In this document: piece after piece, positions 21,260 through 33,960 of the stretch
How positions within the stretch are numbered: the stretch's first letter is position 1
How the letters are laid out: every line of letters begins with the position of its first letter
DNA from: Hofstenia miamia
Lineage: Eukaryota > Xenacoelomorpha > Acoela > Hofsteniidae
Direction of reading: 5' to 3'
NCBI GenBank assembly: GCA_900660155.1
Contig: CABFPE010000252.1
Coordinates: forward strand, 545,790-609,789
Length of the DNA: 64,000 nucleotides
Program-made: the position numbers and the translations under genes
The notes under the pieces: model-generated
What the model was told of the DNA's origin: nothing
Seen by the model: the letters and a program-made list of their open reading frames with translations, nothing else
Databases searched by the model: none

Positions 21260-21660
21260 CTAAAAGGATTTGAATAAACGTCTATTTTCACATAATACAA
21301 TTACACAATTTAAAGTAAATGTTATAATTTCGCTTCTACACAAGCAAACCATGAAACAGGTGTGCCGTTTATGTAATGGCCATATATGCCAAGCCAAAAC
21401 ACCTGATGATTATTTCTGCGCGGAATTCCTGAGATAATAGGTTGTGATTAAAAATAATTTGCAAAAAACAATGATTATTTCCCGCTTATTTATCTGCGTA
21501 ATGTCCATGAAAACTATACTTGCACTCTCAATTAAATAAATTTCTGCCATACCAGAGTGCTGCCCAAATAATCCTCCATTGATAATTGCCATGACTAATA
21601 ATTCCGCCATGCATTATAGTCATATGATAAACAAACAAATAAGGCTAAGGTTAGGCTAGA
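21260..21660. other. Flank or intron of the ferredoxin gene
   Basis: No exon recognised here on the minus strand. The R2-like LINE begins near 21660, so the ferredoxin intron may contain that insertion. Confidence 0.35.
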
Positions 21661-23090
21661 TGAATGGTTAAAAGTGCGAAGATGGAGAGGGTTTGAGGAC
21701 AAGCAGTGGGGAAAAAATTGAGGAAGTCAAAGAGGAGAACAAGTACTTAGGTGTGAAAGAGAAAGATAGAACAGATCATGAGGAAATGAGGACAAGGTTA
21801 AGAAAAGAATACAAGAGGAGAGTAAGGAAAGTACTACAGAAGTCAGCATTAAATGGGCAGAATAGTATAAATACAATTAATACATGGGCAATATCAGTGT
21901 TGAGATTTTCCGCAGGAATAGTTAGGTGGAACAAGAATGAACTGAGGGAATTAGACACAGAGACAAGGAAAATACTAGCAGTAGAGAGAGCATTCAACTT
22001 AAATGGAGATGTAGATAGGCTGTACATGGCAAGGCAAAAGGGAGGGAAAGGACTGCTAAGTGTGGAGGAAACTGTAGAAGCAGAAGCACTAGATAGAGCT
22101 AAAGGGATACGTAGAAGCACAACATAGAGGGTTACTACTGGAGGTCACTAAGGATTTAAGGAAGATAAGAACTGAAAGTGAAAGAAAGACAGCATACCAG
22201 AGTAGGATGGAATTATAGAAACAAACAAGGTATAGGCAGAAGACAATGCATGGAGAATACTGGATGAACACAGAAAAATGTGACAGAGAAGAAAGCAACA
22301 AGTGGTTAAAGAAAGCAGGACTAAAAAGAGAAACAGAAGCACTGATAATGGCAGCTCAGAAGCAAGCAATAAGAACAAACTGGGTGAAGAAGCATATAGA
22401 CAGAAGAGTAGAAGTAAGTGATAAGTGTAGGCTATGTAAGAAAGCCGGAGACAGTAAATCATCTGATAGCAGGGTGTGAGAAGTTGGCGCAGAATGAGTA
22501 TAAGTTCAGGCATGACAAGGTGGGACGAATGGTACATGGGAGCTTGAGCAAGCAGCATGGGTTAGAAGCAGGCGGCAAGTGGTATGAGCACAAGCCACAG
22601 GGCATCATAGAGAATGAGAAAGTTAAGATACTGTGGGACTTCAACATCCAGACAAGCAAGGTAATAGAAGCACGGAGGCTAGAAATACTAATGGTAAACA
22701 AAGAGAAAAGATTCGGAACAGTGATAGACATAGCAGTATCAAAGGACAGGAATGTAGAAAGCAAGAAGAGAAGATAGACAAGTACAGGGTTTTGGCAGAG
22801 GAAATAGAAAGGCTGCGGAAGTTAAAGAATGTTAAAGTAGTCCCAGTAGTTGTAGGAGAACTAGGAGCAGTGAGTAAGAAGCATAAGAGATACTTGGAGG
22901 AGTTGGGAGTACCAACGGGGGGAGGAGCAGTAGCACAGAAGGCAACATTGTTAGGAACAGCTAGAGTCCTGAGGAAAGCTCTCAGACTCCCTGGGAACTG
23001 GTGAGTTCCCTGAGCTGAGAAGGATACCAGCATGAAGCTGTGAGAAGTAAGAATACTAATAATAATAATATTAAAAATAATAACAATAAT
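21661..23090 (+). mobile_element. 5'-truncated R2-like LINE with CCHC finger and restriction-like endonuclease
   Basis: Encodes the C-terminal third of an REL-type LINE ORF. In order: KYLGVKEKDRTDHEEM and NTWAISVLRFSAGIVRW (post-RT thumb), DVDRLYMARQKGGKGLLSVE, a CRLCKKAG...H...C zinc knuckle near 22430-22480, KWYEHKPQGIIENEKVKILWD, and RRLEILMVNKEKRFGTVIDI (the PD-(D/E)xK region, with E where D is usual), ending VPVVVGELGAVSKKHKRYLE and an LLGTARVLRKAL tail. Frame changes occur near 22105 and 22450, a TAG near 22216 and a TAG near 22776. The copy ends in a short AAT-rich tail (about 23050-23090). Base composition is purine-rich on this strand, unlike the surroundings. Confidence 0.75.
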
Positions 23091-23424
23091 ATTAGAATAT
23101 ATTTTGTCATCTACATAGTAAATTAAAATAACTACAAATTATAGTTTCTGTATCCCTTGGAGATGCAAGCGCTACATAAGCATAAAAATAATCTTTTGCA
23201 ATTGGGAGAATCGGAGATTCACTTTGAAAAACAAATTTTTAATTTCATTTTTCATTTCTCGCGAATCATTCAGTACATGTATGTTGCACTTTCAAAACAA
23301 ATAATTGCACATTCTACATCTGCGTCTAAAGAAATCATGTTTAGGTTTTACCTTTATTGCCTTTTTTATATTAAATAAGCTGTTTTTTCTGACATTCTTA
23401 AATGGAATATGCGGTGATACATAT
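23091..23424. other. No gene recognised
   Basis: AT-rich spacer between LINE fragments. Confidence 0.4.
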
Positions 23425-24060
23425 TTCATTATGTTAAATCAGTATTTCGTAATAAGTCAATGAAGTATTCAACATCCAAAAGTTGAAGTCTCATTGATAT
23501 TGGTAATATTTGTAGATAAATTAGAGCACTTCTATAATCTAGTCTTCGAATTATCCATTTAATACTCTTTTTCTGAAAAAGCTCAAGTTTGCTAACCTCA
23601 CTAACATCAGCATACCAGATTACTGATCCATATAACAGTCCCGATAATACAAGAGATTTATACAAAGCAGACTCTGCAAAAAGTAGAAAAAGGTACATTT
23701 TGTTTAAGTAAACGAAATTATGAAGAACTGTTTTTTATTTTCGTTTCAATATGAAAAGACCAGCTCATATTTGACGTAAACATAATTCCAAGATCGTTAA
23801 CTTAATTTGATGCATTCAGATCAAATTTTTCAATGCTTAATGGAACATTACTTCTTGCAAAAATAACATAATTAAACTTTCCTGGATTGAATTTCATATT
23901 ATTTCGGTTTGCCCACATAAAAAAAATTGTCTATATCTTTACTTAGTGACTCAAACGATGTACTTGTAATCTTGACATCATCAGCATACATGTAACATAA
24001 TGTATTAAGGCAACAATCTGGTAAGTCATTTATAAAGCAAGCAACTTATTTGTACCAAAA
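23425..24060 (-). mobile_element. LINE RT fragment with YADDVK box
   Basis: The minus strand reads ACFINDLPDCCLNTLCYMYA followed by DDVKI, the RT catalytic box. It continues through DIDNFFMWANRNNMKFNPGK and ends with ALYKSLVLSGLLYGSVIWYA and KLELFQKKSIKWIIRRLDYR. The last part (23429-23698) is open; the middle carries stops and frame changes. It resembles the minus-strand LINE at 31.3-33 kb, so both may belong to one clade. Confidence 0.7.
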
Positions 24061-24114
24061 GATTTAAATAGCTAGAATTTGATGCTCATGAAATTCCAAC
24101 AGTGAATTCTTTCT

Positions 24115-24600
24115 TTACCACTTTTAGGAATCACACTGACATCTGATCTCAAATGGAAAACTCACGTTCACAATATTGTGAGAAAATGTTCAAAACGACT
24201 CTATATGCTTAAATCACTAAAGAATGTATGTGACACCTCAGAGTTACTAAAAATTTTTTACACCAATATTCGCTCATTAATGGAGTACGCTTGCCCAGTG
24301 TTTGTCGAGCTATCCAATACATCAAATATACAATTTGAAAGAATTCAAAAACGTGCGCTTAAAATTGATTGGTGTCACGATGAATCAATCGAATCTGTTG
24401 CTATCCGAAGAGAACAATTAAGTTTAAATTCATTCAAAAAAGCAATTAGAAATCTTGCCGATCCATTGCATGCCCTCTTACCTGATAAACTTACAGCATC
24501 TGGCCATTTTAGAATCGAGCTCAGCAAAACTCAAAGATGCAGAAACCAGTTTATACCAACTTGTAGCTGACAATATAACTCATCCATCTCGTAGTGTGAT
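24115..24600 (+). mobile_element. LINE C-terminal fragment
   Basis: Reads LGITLTSDLKWKTHVHNIVR, CSKRLYMLKSLKN, then LMEYACPVF and IQFERIQKRALKI. This is the conserved stretch after the RT catalytic box in many LINEs ('LGV.L...L.W..H', 'YA.PVW', 'IQ..A...I'). The frame is open for about 150 codons to a TGA at 24568-24570. It is a different family from the neighbouring minus-strand fragment. Confidence 0.7.
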
Positions 24601-24656
24601 TATTTTTATATTACTTTCTTGTGAGTCAAATATACGTTTATAATAATAATAATAGA

Positions 24657-24660
<4 letters not shown>

Positions 24661-24691
<31 letters not shown>

Positions 24692-24873
24692 NNNNNNNNN
24701 NNNNNNNNNNNNNNNNNNNNNNNNNNNNNNNNNNNNNNNNNNNNNNNNNNNNNNNNNNNNNNNNNNNNNNNNNNNNNNNNNNNNNNNNNNNNNNNNNNNN
24801 NNNNNNNNNNNNNNNNNNNNNNNNNNNNNNNNNNNNNNNNNNNNNNNNNNNNNNNNNNNNNNNNNNNNNNNNN

Positions 24874-24904
<31 letters not shown>
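24661..24904. repeat. (TA)n microsatellite with a sequence gap
   Basis: TA repeats on both sides of a 182-base run of N (24692-24873). The true length is unknown. Confidence 0.95.
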
Positions 24905-24908
<4 letters not shown>

Positions 24909-25600
24909 TTAATAAGTGATAATTGATGTGAATGACATACTTGGATCCATCGGCTTGAATGAATGTTATAGGAATTACAGTTTTCGTACAAAGATATCTC
25001 AAAGACATTTGCATACAATTGTGAAGACTCCGAAGCTTGGAACACGATTTAATTGCTGTATTAAGCAGCATCACATTCTATAACATCTAAAAAATATGTA
25101 TTCTAAATTTAAAGATAGTCCATTAAATAGTATCGTACTCAAAATCCACATCCAAAGTGGATGATGGATGGACAAAAGAAAACATGATATAAATACTCCT
25201 ACTAATACACATATTAAATGTATTATAATGCAAATGAAAAGTAAAATTTAACAGAGTCAACTTCCATCAACATTGAAAAATACAAAGACATAAATCACGA
25301 TATATTTTTCAAATAAAACAAAAAATATGTATATTGACTGTTAAAAATATAAATAATTTTTCACAACTTATTAAATACAGTTAGCAAAAAGTATGGAATA
25401 TTGTACAAATAATTGCTTTTGTGATGTTTTCAGTTTTCATATTTGTATCTTTTGTATGGAAGAAGCATCCTTAGGAGCAGAGCTTAGAATAAGGATGCAA
25501 AAAACACAAATACACTTGCAGACACAGAAGGATATATGAAGTCTCATATTATGTGCACGTCGTTATTGAACATAGTGATCACAAACTGTGTACACATTTA
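24905..25600. other. No gene recognised
   Basis: AT-rich, no supported ORF, repeat or RNA gene. Confidence 0.4.
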
Positions 25601-26020
25601 TAACATTCCGTTGGGAACCTGTTCATTATAGTGCTTGGATCAAACGTGAGCTACAGCCAGTATTTGGCAATCTTACCAGAAGCACCAAATAAGAATACCT
25701 TGCAAGGAATTTTGGAATGCAACTATGTAACGACGGAACATTCATGATCATAAAATATGCATGATGGAAAGACCAGACTTCTTCCAAATGCCAAATTCCA
25801 ATTTTGGGAAGTGGAAGACTGGTCAAAGTTAATGTTCAATTATCAATCAACATTTGAAGATTACAAGTTTACTTGCACTACACAGAGACTACTAGATATT
25901 ACATGGACTGGAAACAAAAAAATATCGTTAGCGCATGCCAAGTTTAAGCAACGAATTCCGGCAACAATATTTCCTGACTTATCACTTCAACTTGCAACAC
26001 CTGGTGGTGTTATTGAATAG
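25601..26020 (+). CDS. Unrecognised ORF (possible exon or decayed element)
   Basis: The open part at 25757-26020 (87 codons) reads FQFWEVEDWSKLMFNY and IPATIFPDLSLQLATPGGVI, ending in TAG. Just upstream the same strand reads WIKRELQPVFGNLTRSTK and EYLARNFGMQLCNDGTFMII, broken by a stop at the junction. The composition looks protein-like and the strand is consistent, but I recognise no family. No canonical splice pattern links the parts. A decayed host exon or transposon protein are both possible. Confidence 0.3.
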
Positions 26021-26289
26021 TTATTTAAAATGCTATTAAAACAATAGATACCAAAAATCTGCTTATATATGCTAATTATGTATATGTAGGTTTATTCTTA
26101 TAAACGAAAATAGATCATCATATTCTTCACTTAATAATATTTAATTCATATTGTGATCAATATTCTAATATTCCTCTGTTATTCCAATGAATATAATTTA
26201 CATAATAATTAAATGCTTTGGTATTCTAATGCTTCTGCAATTTTAACTTTTCTAGCTAATACAATTACAAGGTTTTGTTGTTTGAAGTG

Positions 26290-26890
26290 TTTCAGATCAA
26301 TCAATTGACTAAATTTCACAATTTTTTCATGTGTATTGGATGATTTTAGAACTTTCGTATATTTTAGAAGATTATTTGTCCCACCATGATTAGCATTGGA
26401 TGCAGTTACTTCAAATCATTATATGAAATTGGAAAAGTGATTATCTTTCACAATATATACTAATGTAATATCTGGATGATTATTTGTGTAAGAAATAAAT
26501 TTTCTATACAATGGGTAAACTCTTAGCCACTTTATTATCTCTTCTGTACTTATCATAGGACCATCTTATACAAATGCTTCCATAGTATGATATCTTTTTT
26601 TACATAACATAACTTTAAAACGAAGTTAGTTAATTGTTTTATAAGAAGATAGCTTTTCATCAGTAGTTTCTAAAACTGTATACATTGCAAATTTGTACAC
26701 ATCTTGATTATTTACATTTTGGGGGATTATAACATTTTTTGGTCCAAAAATACACTTTCATTCTATCTTTGTAATATTCTTTATTAAATTGAGATCAAAT
26801 GTAATAAAAGCCTCTTTCCCCTTATAATCACTTAGCACATGTTTTTCAAATAAACTCATAAAACTTTTCTTTTCTTTGTTTTGGTTATGT
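26290..26890 (-). pseudogene. Decayed ORF of unknown family
   Basis: The minus strand contains protein-like runs: SLFEKHVLSDYKGKEAFITF, FAMYTVLETTDEKLSSYKTI, then STEEIIKWLRVYPLYRKFIS, NNHPDITLVYIVKDNHF, and NHGGTNNLLKYTKVLKSSNT. They are interrupted several times, so it is dead. I do not recognise the family. The style suggests a replication-type protein of a mobile element, but that is a guess. Confidence 0.35.
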
Positions 26891-27734
26891 ATTTTGTTTT
26901 CATTGATTTTATATTGTGGCATAAAGACATTAAACATTTCTTCATTCTTTATTTTATTACAATTTCAATATCAACTTTACGATTTTATTTCAATTGCAAT
27001 TTGACACAACGACAACGGTGCTATATATATTTTAGTTGGAATTTCTGCCAATTGATAGCATGGTAAAATTAGAGCAAAAGACCAAATTTGTATCAGTCAG
27101 CTATTTGTTAATTTTTTTCATTGATATGTTTTGTTTACGAATACCAGTTTAGTTTAGTATATATATATACAAGTAATTTGTTCATTTATATTCTTCTTAA
27201 ATTTTGTCTCAGTAAATTCATTTTTACCTCTTATCCTTGACTTAGTATTTTATTAAATTATGTGTTTCTAAATTTCAACTGCGTAGTTAAAGGGCACCCC
27301 GACGTGGCATGACTTGGCTGGTTTGCTTTCCTTTAACTTAGGTGTATGGTTAGAGATGTTGTACTGCTTTTCATTCATAACAAAAATTGCAATGATTGCT
27401 TTCATCTAAATTGCACAAGATGAGGAATGCACTGAGTTTAGGTTATTTAACTAAGCACTTATGTTCACTACTTACACCCAAGAGTTAGGGCTTCTTTATT
27501 CTTTATCTTAATTAGGGCTCTAGTCTTATACGACTCTTTCATAAAGGTTATCTGTACTAACACGATATCTTGTTTATTTTTAACTTTTATTAGGATAGGG
27601 TATAATAGCAGTAGGAATTTATTATTTGATAGCATTGGTAAATCCATGCATTGACTTGAAACCCTCAATAAGCTAGGATAGTAGAATAGTTAGCTGATTT
27701 AATACTGATGCTGCAATATTGTAGTAGAGATACA
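26891..27734. other. No gene recognised
   Basis: AT-rich; contains a short (TA)n near 27160. No supported feature. Confidence 0.4.
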
Positions 27735-28028
27735 GATTTCTTTGGAAATTCAATTATATTTTTGGTAATCCCTTATATTCCCATTGGAAATTCTCTTTCT
27801 ATATATTTTAGCAGATCTCCTTCTATATGGTAATTTCCCTCTATATTTCATTGGAAACTTAGTCAAAGACTTTTGGGAATCTCTTGTATCCTTTTGGAAA
27901 TTCTCTTTCTATATATTTTTGGAAATTTCTTTCTATATTTTTTGGAAATTCCTTCTTAATAGTTGCTTGTGAATGTCTCTAAATCTTTACAATCTTTCTC
28001 TCTCTCTCTCTCTATATATATATATAAA
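27735..28028. repeat. Degenerate tandem repeat and (CT)n(TA)n tract
   Basis: Units based on TTGGAAATTCTCTTTCTATA recur six or so times with variable spacing to about 27960. They are followed by a (CT)n then (TA)n microsatellite at about 27995-28026. Confidence 0.7.
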
Positions 28029-28340
28029 AGAAAACATATTTTTATAAGAGTATTATTTTTGTTAAAGTTAAAATTTTCAAACATTCTAATAAGTTCCTAC
28101 TAAATTTCTTTTTAACATATATAATCCAATCATTTGAATGGTTTAATATTCTGCTTAAAAAATGAACTAAAAAAATACATATAATCACATATTCATTAAA
28201 ATTGGTAGAAAAAAAACAAAGAATAAAACAATAATGATTGATTGACAGTTAGGTTTGACAAATTCTGCAGTACAAGATTTCAATATAAAATAAATATATA
28301 CAATGAAACAACTGTGATAAAGGGTATTACTTAAATATTT
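28029..28340. other. No gene recognised
   Basis: AT-rich flank of the mariner element. Confidence 0.35.
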
Positions 28341-29936
28341 GGTGTTCTTGAACTCACAAAAGATCATGGAAAATGCAACTGTATTGAGCTAAACGGGGTT
28401 TTTTCAAAGGACAAACATAAAGACTATTTCAGACCAGTTTATTAAACTGGGGGATATCCTTAAGTGCATTTAAGACTATGGTTTTACTAATGTTAGAGGA
28501 ATTCCTGCTCAATGATAAAAAACCCACCTCAATATGAGATTTCTACTGCTCAATAACATTGACCACAAACAGCATTGGAAATCTATGCAGCAAAATTTGA
28601 TTGGTGGATACATATGCAACTAATTTGATTAGTGGTTCAGAGAAAGCTCACATTTTCATTTCCTGTTCAAAGGTGAATTGACCCAGTCAACATTTTCACT
28701 GATATGGAATTGATGAAAGAGCACTTTAGAGCATAAATTTTCATTGAAATGCAACATGGCTGAAAAGTCTAGCAAAATTCATGAGCAACTACAGCAAACT
28801 GTTCTAGATTTTCCTTCACATCAAATGATATCAAATAGTTTCAAAGATTCAAAGATGGAAGTATGTTCCTTGAAGATGATGCCAGGTGTGGAAGGCCTCG
28901 TAAAGTCAAAACAACAGAAATTTGCAGCCCATTTAAGAGCTCATCAAAGAGCAACCAAAGATCAGCCTTTTCACCTTAAGTGACATCACTGGATTAGCCA
29001 TTTGAGCCTGTGGAAAGTGTGTTCAACTTGGTTCCTCACCATCATTCGAGTTGAACAAAAGAGACAGGGTAACCTGTGCATAAAGCATCATCTCTTTACT
29101 TGACGAGAATTCCTTGCATTGCCTGTTGCAACACTGGGCAACAGAAGATGAAAGGTGGTTTCTGTATGAGACTGCAGCAACAAAAAAAAGAACAATGCAT
29201 GGTGCCATTCTTCAGATTTGAAACCAGTAATTGTGTGACCAAAGCTGACCAATAAGAAAACACTCCTTCTACTCACATTCGCATGGGATGGAAAAGTTAG
29301 AGCCACCATTTGTGCTCTTGGAGAAACCATGACGCAAATTGGTACATTGCCTTTGTTAATTCAACTGGTGAAAAAACGAGGCATTCATGTGTCAGATGTA
29401 TGAAACTGCAAGAGTTGTGGCAATGACACAATGCTCAGCCACATGTGTCACAAGAAACTTTAGCCTTCTTTGAGAATCATGGTGTTAATCTCCTAAAACA
29501 AAGTCCATAAAGCCCAAAGCTAAATCAGTGTGAGTAATGGGTTTGAAGAACTTTTTCCAAGTGAAGACATTTTCTAAAGATGATGAAATTCTCTCCACCA
29601 CAATGTAGGAGCTTTGTTCACTTCTGAAAAGCAAGTTTATTTAAGAATTGATGCACCTTTGTGAACATTGCAAGCTTGTACTGAACAATCATGGTGATTA
29701 CATTGTTTATTGGATCATGTATTTTAATGATATTATTTTCTCTCAAACATTTAACATGCTAAATATGATATGAAAATAAGACGGGTTTTCTACCATTGAG
29801 CAGGACCTCCTCTGGCATTAGTAAAACCATAACCTTAAATATGCTTAAAGACATCCTTTGAAAAAAACACGTTTTAACCCAATACAGTTGCATTTTCTGT
29901 GATTTTTTCATGAGTGTAAGAAGTTTTCAGACACCC
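28341..29936 (+). mobile_element. Mariner element (DD34D), decayed, with long inverted ends
   Basis: The ends are inverted copies of roughly 190 bases; both include GAAAATGCAACTGTATTG, TTTTTTCAAAGGA and GGTTTTACTAATG segments on opposite strands. The inside encodes on the + strand LEDDARCGRPRKVKTTEI (the mariner DNA-binding linker) and later HNAQPHVSQETLAFFENHGV followed by a SPKLNQCE stretch, equivalent to 'DNARPH...SPDLNP.D' with 34 residues between the second and third acidic positions. Several of these key residues are mutated and there are many stops, so it is an old, inactive copy of about 1.6 kb. Confidence 0.7.
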
Positions 29937-30493
29937 AAAATAATTTTGAAAGTATTGGATATCGATATGAATTCTTGTTTAATATATCAAATTTTGATTA
30001 CTCTGTTGTTGTAAAATAATTTACTTAAGATTAATGAAATATAGTCAAATTTCAAATTTAAATTAGAACATTTTCAGAAAAAATTCAAATTTAAAGATTA
30101 AAAATGTAAGAAATTGCCAAATAGAAAATGAAACTTGGAAGGGCATTCTAGAATTATAACGCATTTCTGATTATGTGCATACTTATGAATTGAGCTAAAT
30201 CTTAAATTCAACAATTACAAATTGATAATATAAATTAATCAAAATAAATAAAAATTGCATGTTAAATAGTAGAATACTTCCATAAAGATGAAAATGTGTA
30301 TTAAAGAATGTCAAACATTTGAACTTTAAATAAATATTTAACATTTAAAAAGGCCAACCATAAGGATATACAATAAATGTTGTCAAAATTTTAGTCATTA
30401 AAATTATTGTATTAGAATATTTCTATCAGTATATCATTATTTGCAATAACTATAGAAATGTACATAACTAAAAAAATTTATTTTATCAACACA
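29937..30493. other. No gene recognised
   Basis: Very AT-rich spacer. Confidence 0.4.
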
Positions 30494-31069
30494 TTACCTT
30501 CTATTTATCTTTGTCATAATACTTATTAATGAGGCATACATTTCTTTGGAAAAAGTCTGGATTAGTGTAAAATTTAACACTTCAAAATTTTTGCTAAACA
30601 GTTTGAAGAATGAGATAAGAAAACATATTGTAGATAAGTTCCCAGCAATATTTTTCTCGTTCAATGCTGCCCTCATCAAATGAATGTTGTCTAAGATTTC
30701 TTTTGTTTATGAAGGGCTTTAACTTTCAGCATTGTCAAATATAGACTTTGATGAGAAACTGTTACTTCTATCTTAATAAGTTCACGAATTGACAAGATCA
30801 TCTTGTATATCAAAATCATAATAAGAATTGTGTCTTGTATTTGTCTCACTAATACTCTCTAAGTAGATGTCCAGATTAGTTTTGTTAGAATCTGAATGCT
30901 CCACCACACTTTCAATGAATGGGGAAGGTGCTTGATAATAAAATGCTAGATTGTGCATGCATCCAAATTCTTTAATGAGGGAAAAATAATAGTCTTTATG
31001 TTTCTTGGGTATAATTTTGGAGAGTTTGAAAGATAGTGTATTAACATCATTTGATAGCTGATTTGACAT
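30494..31069 (-). CDS. Unrecognised minus-strand ORF pair (possible host exon)
   Basis: A 95-codon ORF with its own ATG (31069-30782) reads LSFKLSKIIPKKHKDYYFSL and IKEFGCMHNLAFYYQAPSPF, with a Ser/Asp/Asn-rich end. About 100 bases downstream a second 61-codon frame (30679-30494) reads MRAALNEKNIAGNLSTICFL and ends IMTKINRR. The style is more like a host protein than a transposon, and both frames are on one strand. No splice join could be justified and I recognise no domain. Confidence 0.35.
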
Positions 31070-31289
31070 TTAAGACCTTGTTTGAAATTTGCTTAGGAGT
31101 GGAATGAAAACGTGGATTTTTTAATCACTACCTGTTACAAAGTCCCCAATATACCTATAAATGTTGTGTAATAATAATAGACTATATTGTCGTATCATAC
31201 AAAAACAATAAAATAAAAGAAATTAATAAAAGTTTAGACCACTAACTATATGACACTTAGAACAATAGCAAACTAAAAATGATGCGCAA

Positions 31290-33960
31290 GAACTCGGCCA
31301 ATCGAATTTGTTAACGAAAAAGTTCCAGAAAAGAGACATAAATAGAAGGATTACATAAATTAATTTGTGTGTGAAGGTGAATGTATTTGGCTAAAGGAAT
31401 TATTCTTCTGAAGAAAAATTGGAGCGCTTTAACCTTGTGGAATGGTTGCGACTTAAAAATCTGTGGCATGCTAGATCTAAGATTTGATTTTCTTGGTGTG
31501 TAGGAGGTAATGTACAGCTGCAAATCTAGGTCATAAGAGTCATTAAGTAGTTTATTGAAAAACAGAAGATATAGCATTTGGAGATGAAGATAAATTTGAA
31601 GAATGCCTAATAGTATAATCGGTCTTGATAATTTCTCTCTTGTGACATCCACCTAGTGCAACAACTCTGAAATTTCTCAAGGCGCTTCAGATCAGAACTA
31701 GAGAGGAACCAAGAAACAGAACCGTAAATTAGGCTGGATAAAATGAAAGATTTATAAAGATACACTTTGTTTTTGGAGGTAATATTGAAAGAGATATTAC
31801 GTTTGGGTTTCATAAATGTGAAGTTACAGGATTTCGATTTGTTATTAATATGTATAGACCAGTTTAAAGTGGAAGATATTGTAATGCCAAGATTTTTGAC
31901 ATAAGAAGAGGCACTGACAGTTGGAAGTGAGATAATAAGCAACTGGAATTTAGAAATATTAAAATTCAAGCCATTATTCACACACCAAGATTGTAATAAA
32001 GTGAAATCCGTGTTTAAAGCAGCAACATTGTAATCTTAAAATCATCAGCACACAATAATGGTAAGCATTCAGTACAAACTTCATGAATGTCGTTGATGAA
32101 AATGAAATGGTACTAGGACCGAACCTTGCGGGACCCCACTAGTGATTGGAAACTGACCAGAATGACCACTTGAGAACGACCAGATAAGTAAGAGCAGAAG
32201 TAATAATAACTTTTTATTAAAAGGTAAGATACGTTAGTTTGTTAATCAACAAGGAATGAGGCACTTTGTCAAAAGCTTTACTGAAGTCACAATATAATGT
32301 AAAAGATGTTTCACCCAAATCAAACGCATTGCAAATTCGATCAAGGAAAGTTAACAATTGAATCATTGAAGAACGTCTTTTTATAAAACCAAATTGTTTG
32401 TTAGAAAGGGTCTTCTTGACAACTGGGAGCATATAATTAAGCATAAGCTTTTCTAGAATCAATGCATGTTTTGGAAGTTGACTAATCGGTCTGTAGTTAT
32501 TTTTACCACTTTTTAACAAGGGATAAATATTCGAAATCTCCCAATAGTCGGGGAAACAACCGGTATTGAGAATATAATTGAACAAATTCAAAATGTGAGG
32601 AGACAAAGAAACAGAAAAATGACGTAAAAAGCTTGATGGTAGGTCATCAGGTCCACATCCAGCACTTTTTAGATTCATCAATTGACCAATGATGTCATCT
32701 AAGGTAATAACAAAATCACCACATAGGCCTACTTCATGTATTTCTAAGTCTGGAAGATGGGAAACAGCGGGCATAAAAACGGATACAAAATATTTGTTGA
32801 ACAAGTTAGCAATGTGAAGATCACTGGAGGCGACAACATACTTCCAATACATAGGCTTAGGAATGACTGGTTTGTAAGTAATCTAATGAGCTGAAATCAT
32901 GAGCTTAGTGAAGAGGTATCAGCAACATTGTTAAAAAAAAGTAACTTTATCAAGTTCTAGGGATTGAAAAAAGTCTTTTATTTTACTTAAAAGAGAACAA
33001 TAGTTGCTTTAAGAACAAGAGCGTTGTAATTTACGTCGTTTTGAGGAACTAATATTATATAGATGAACAGCATGTGAAGAAAAATATGACGGCCTAATAC
33101 ATCTTTTCTTCCGTGCGTGGGGAGTAAATTGTGCAATCAAGGAGAACAATTCATTGTACCAATACTTTACGTAATCTTGTGAAAAGTAAAAAGAAAAAAG
33201 TGATGTCCCAAGGGCAAGGATAAAATCTGTTTCCTAAACTGAAGAATAGGAACATTTCTATTGTTACTTTAAAATCGGTAACAAGATTAACATCAAATTG
33301 GAGAAAATCAAACTCTTGGGATAAGCATAAAATAGCATCATTAATTTCGGTTTAATAAACTCTTTGAATGTAGTAAAATTTTTAAGCAGGTAGCAATGGG
33401 ATATGATGAATCACTTTAGCCATTCAAAGCCGACGTCAAGTATAATTGATCTTGTAAAATTATGACGGGACTTACCTATTGTAAACATGTTCTTGAAAGG
33501 TAAGGATTCAAAACCCGAAAAATTGTAGAACTGAAGAAACCAATGTTGAATCATGTTCCAGAGACTTAGCAAGACTGTAAGAACCACCCAAATGTTCGGG
33601 TACACTAGAAATTAATATTATTTGTTTATAAGGATTATTAGAAGAATAAGACGTTGTAGCTTCCAAGCTTCAATCAGGCTTAGCTTTGTCTAGATATAAT
33701 TTGATTGCATCAGTTTCAGAGTTGAGATCATAAATCATAACTTGAGTATCAGCAAGGATGGATTCCAGCTTGGCTAATTCGGAAGACAGAGAATATCTGG
33801 CAGCATCTGCAAAAAGAGATTTCTCTTCATTTGGAACAGAAGATTAAAAAGTGTCGATGATAGTGAAGAATTGAGTCAATACAGTTCTGGGTGATATGAT
33901 ACACCACAGTTAGCACACATAAATTTATTAACATCATTAGATATGTTGCATGTTGAAGGA
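31290..33960 (-). mobile_element. LINE, minus strand, RT region partly open
   Basis: From right to left: decayed pre-RT sequence (about 33960-32880). Then a 211-codon open RT segment (32852-32217) with SPHILNLFNYILNTGCFPDY, YPLLKSGKNNYRPISQLPKH, FGFIKRRSSMIQLL and YCDFSKAFDKVPHSLLINKL. After more breaks come FINDIHEVC and CADDFKI (catalytic box, Cys for Tyr), YVKNLGITISSTLNWSIHIN, and ILSSLIYGSVSW. A 5' endonuclease could not be recognised. At least six stops or frame changes lie in the RT-to-C-terminus part. It resembles the fragment at 23.4-24.1 kb. Confidence 0.75.

Noticed and set aside
21776-23033. Several long minus-strand ORFs rich in Leu and Ser
   Set aside because: They are antisense shadows of the purine-rich R2-like LINE.
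24621-25074. ORFs with long X runs
   Set aside because: They span the (TA)n tract and the 182-base N gap and have no coding evidence.
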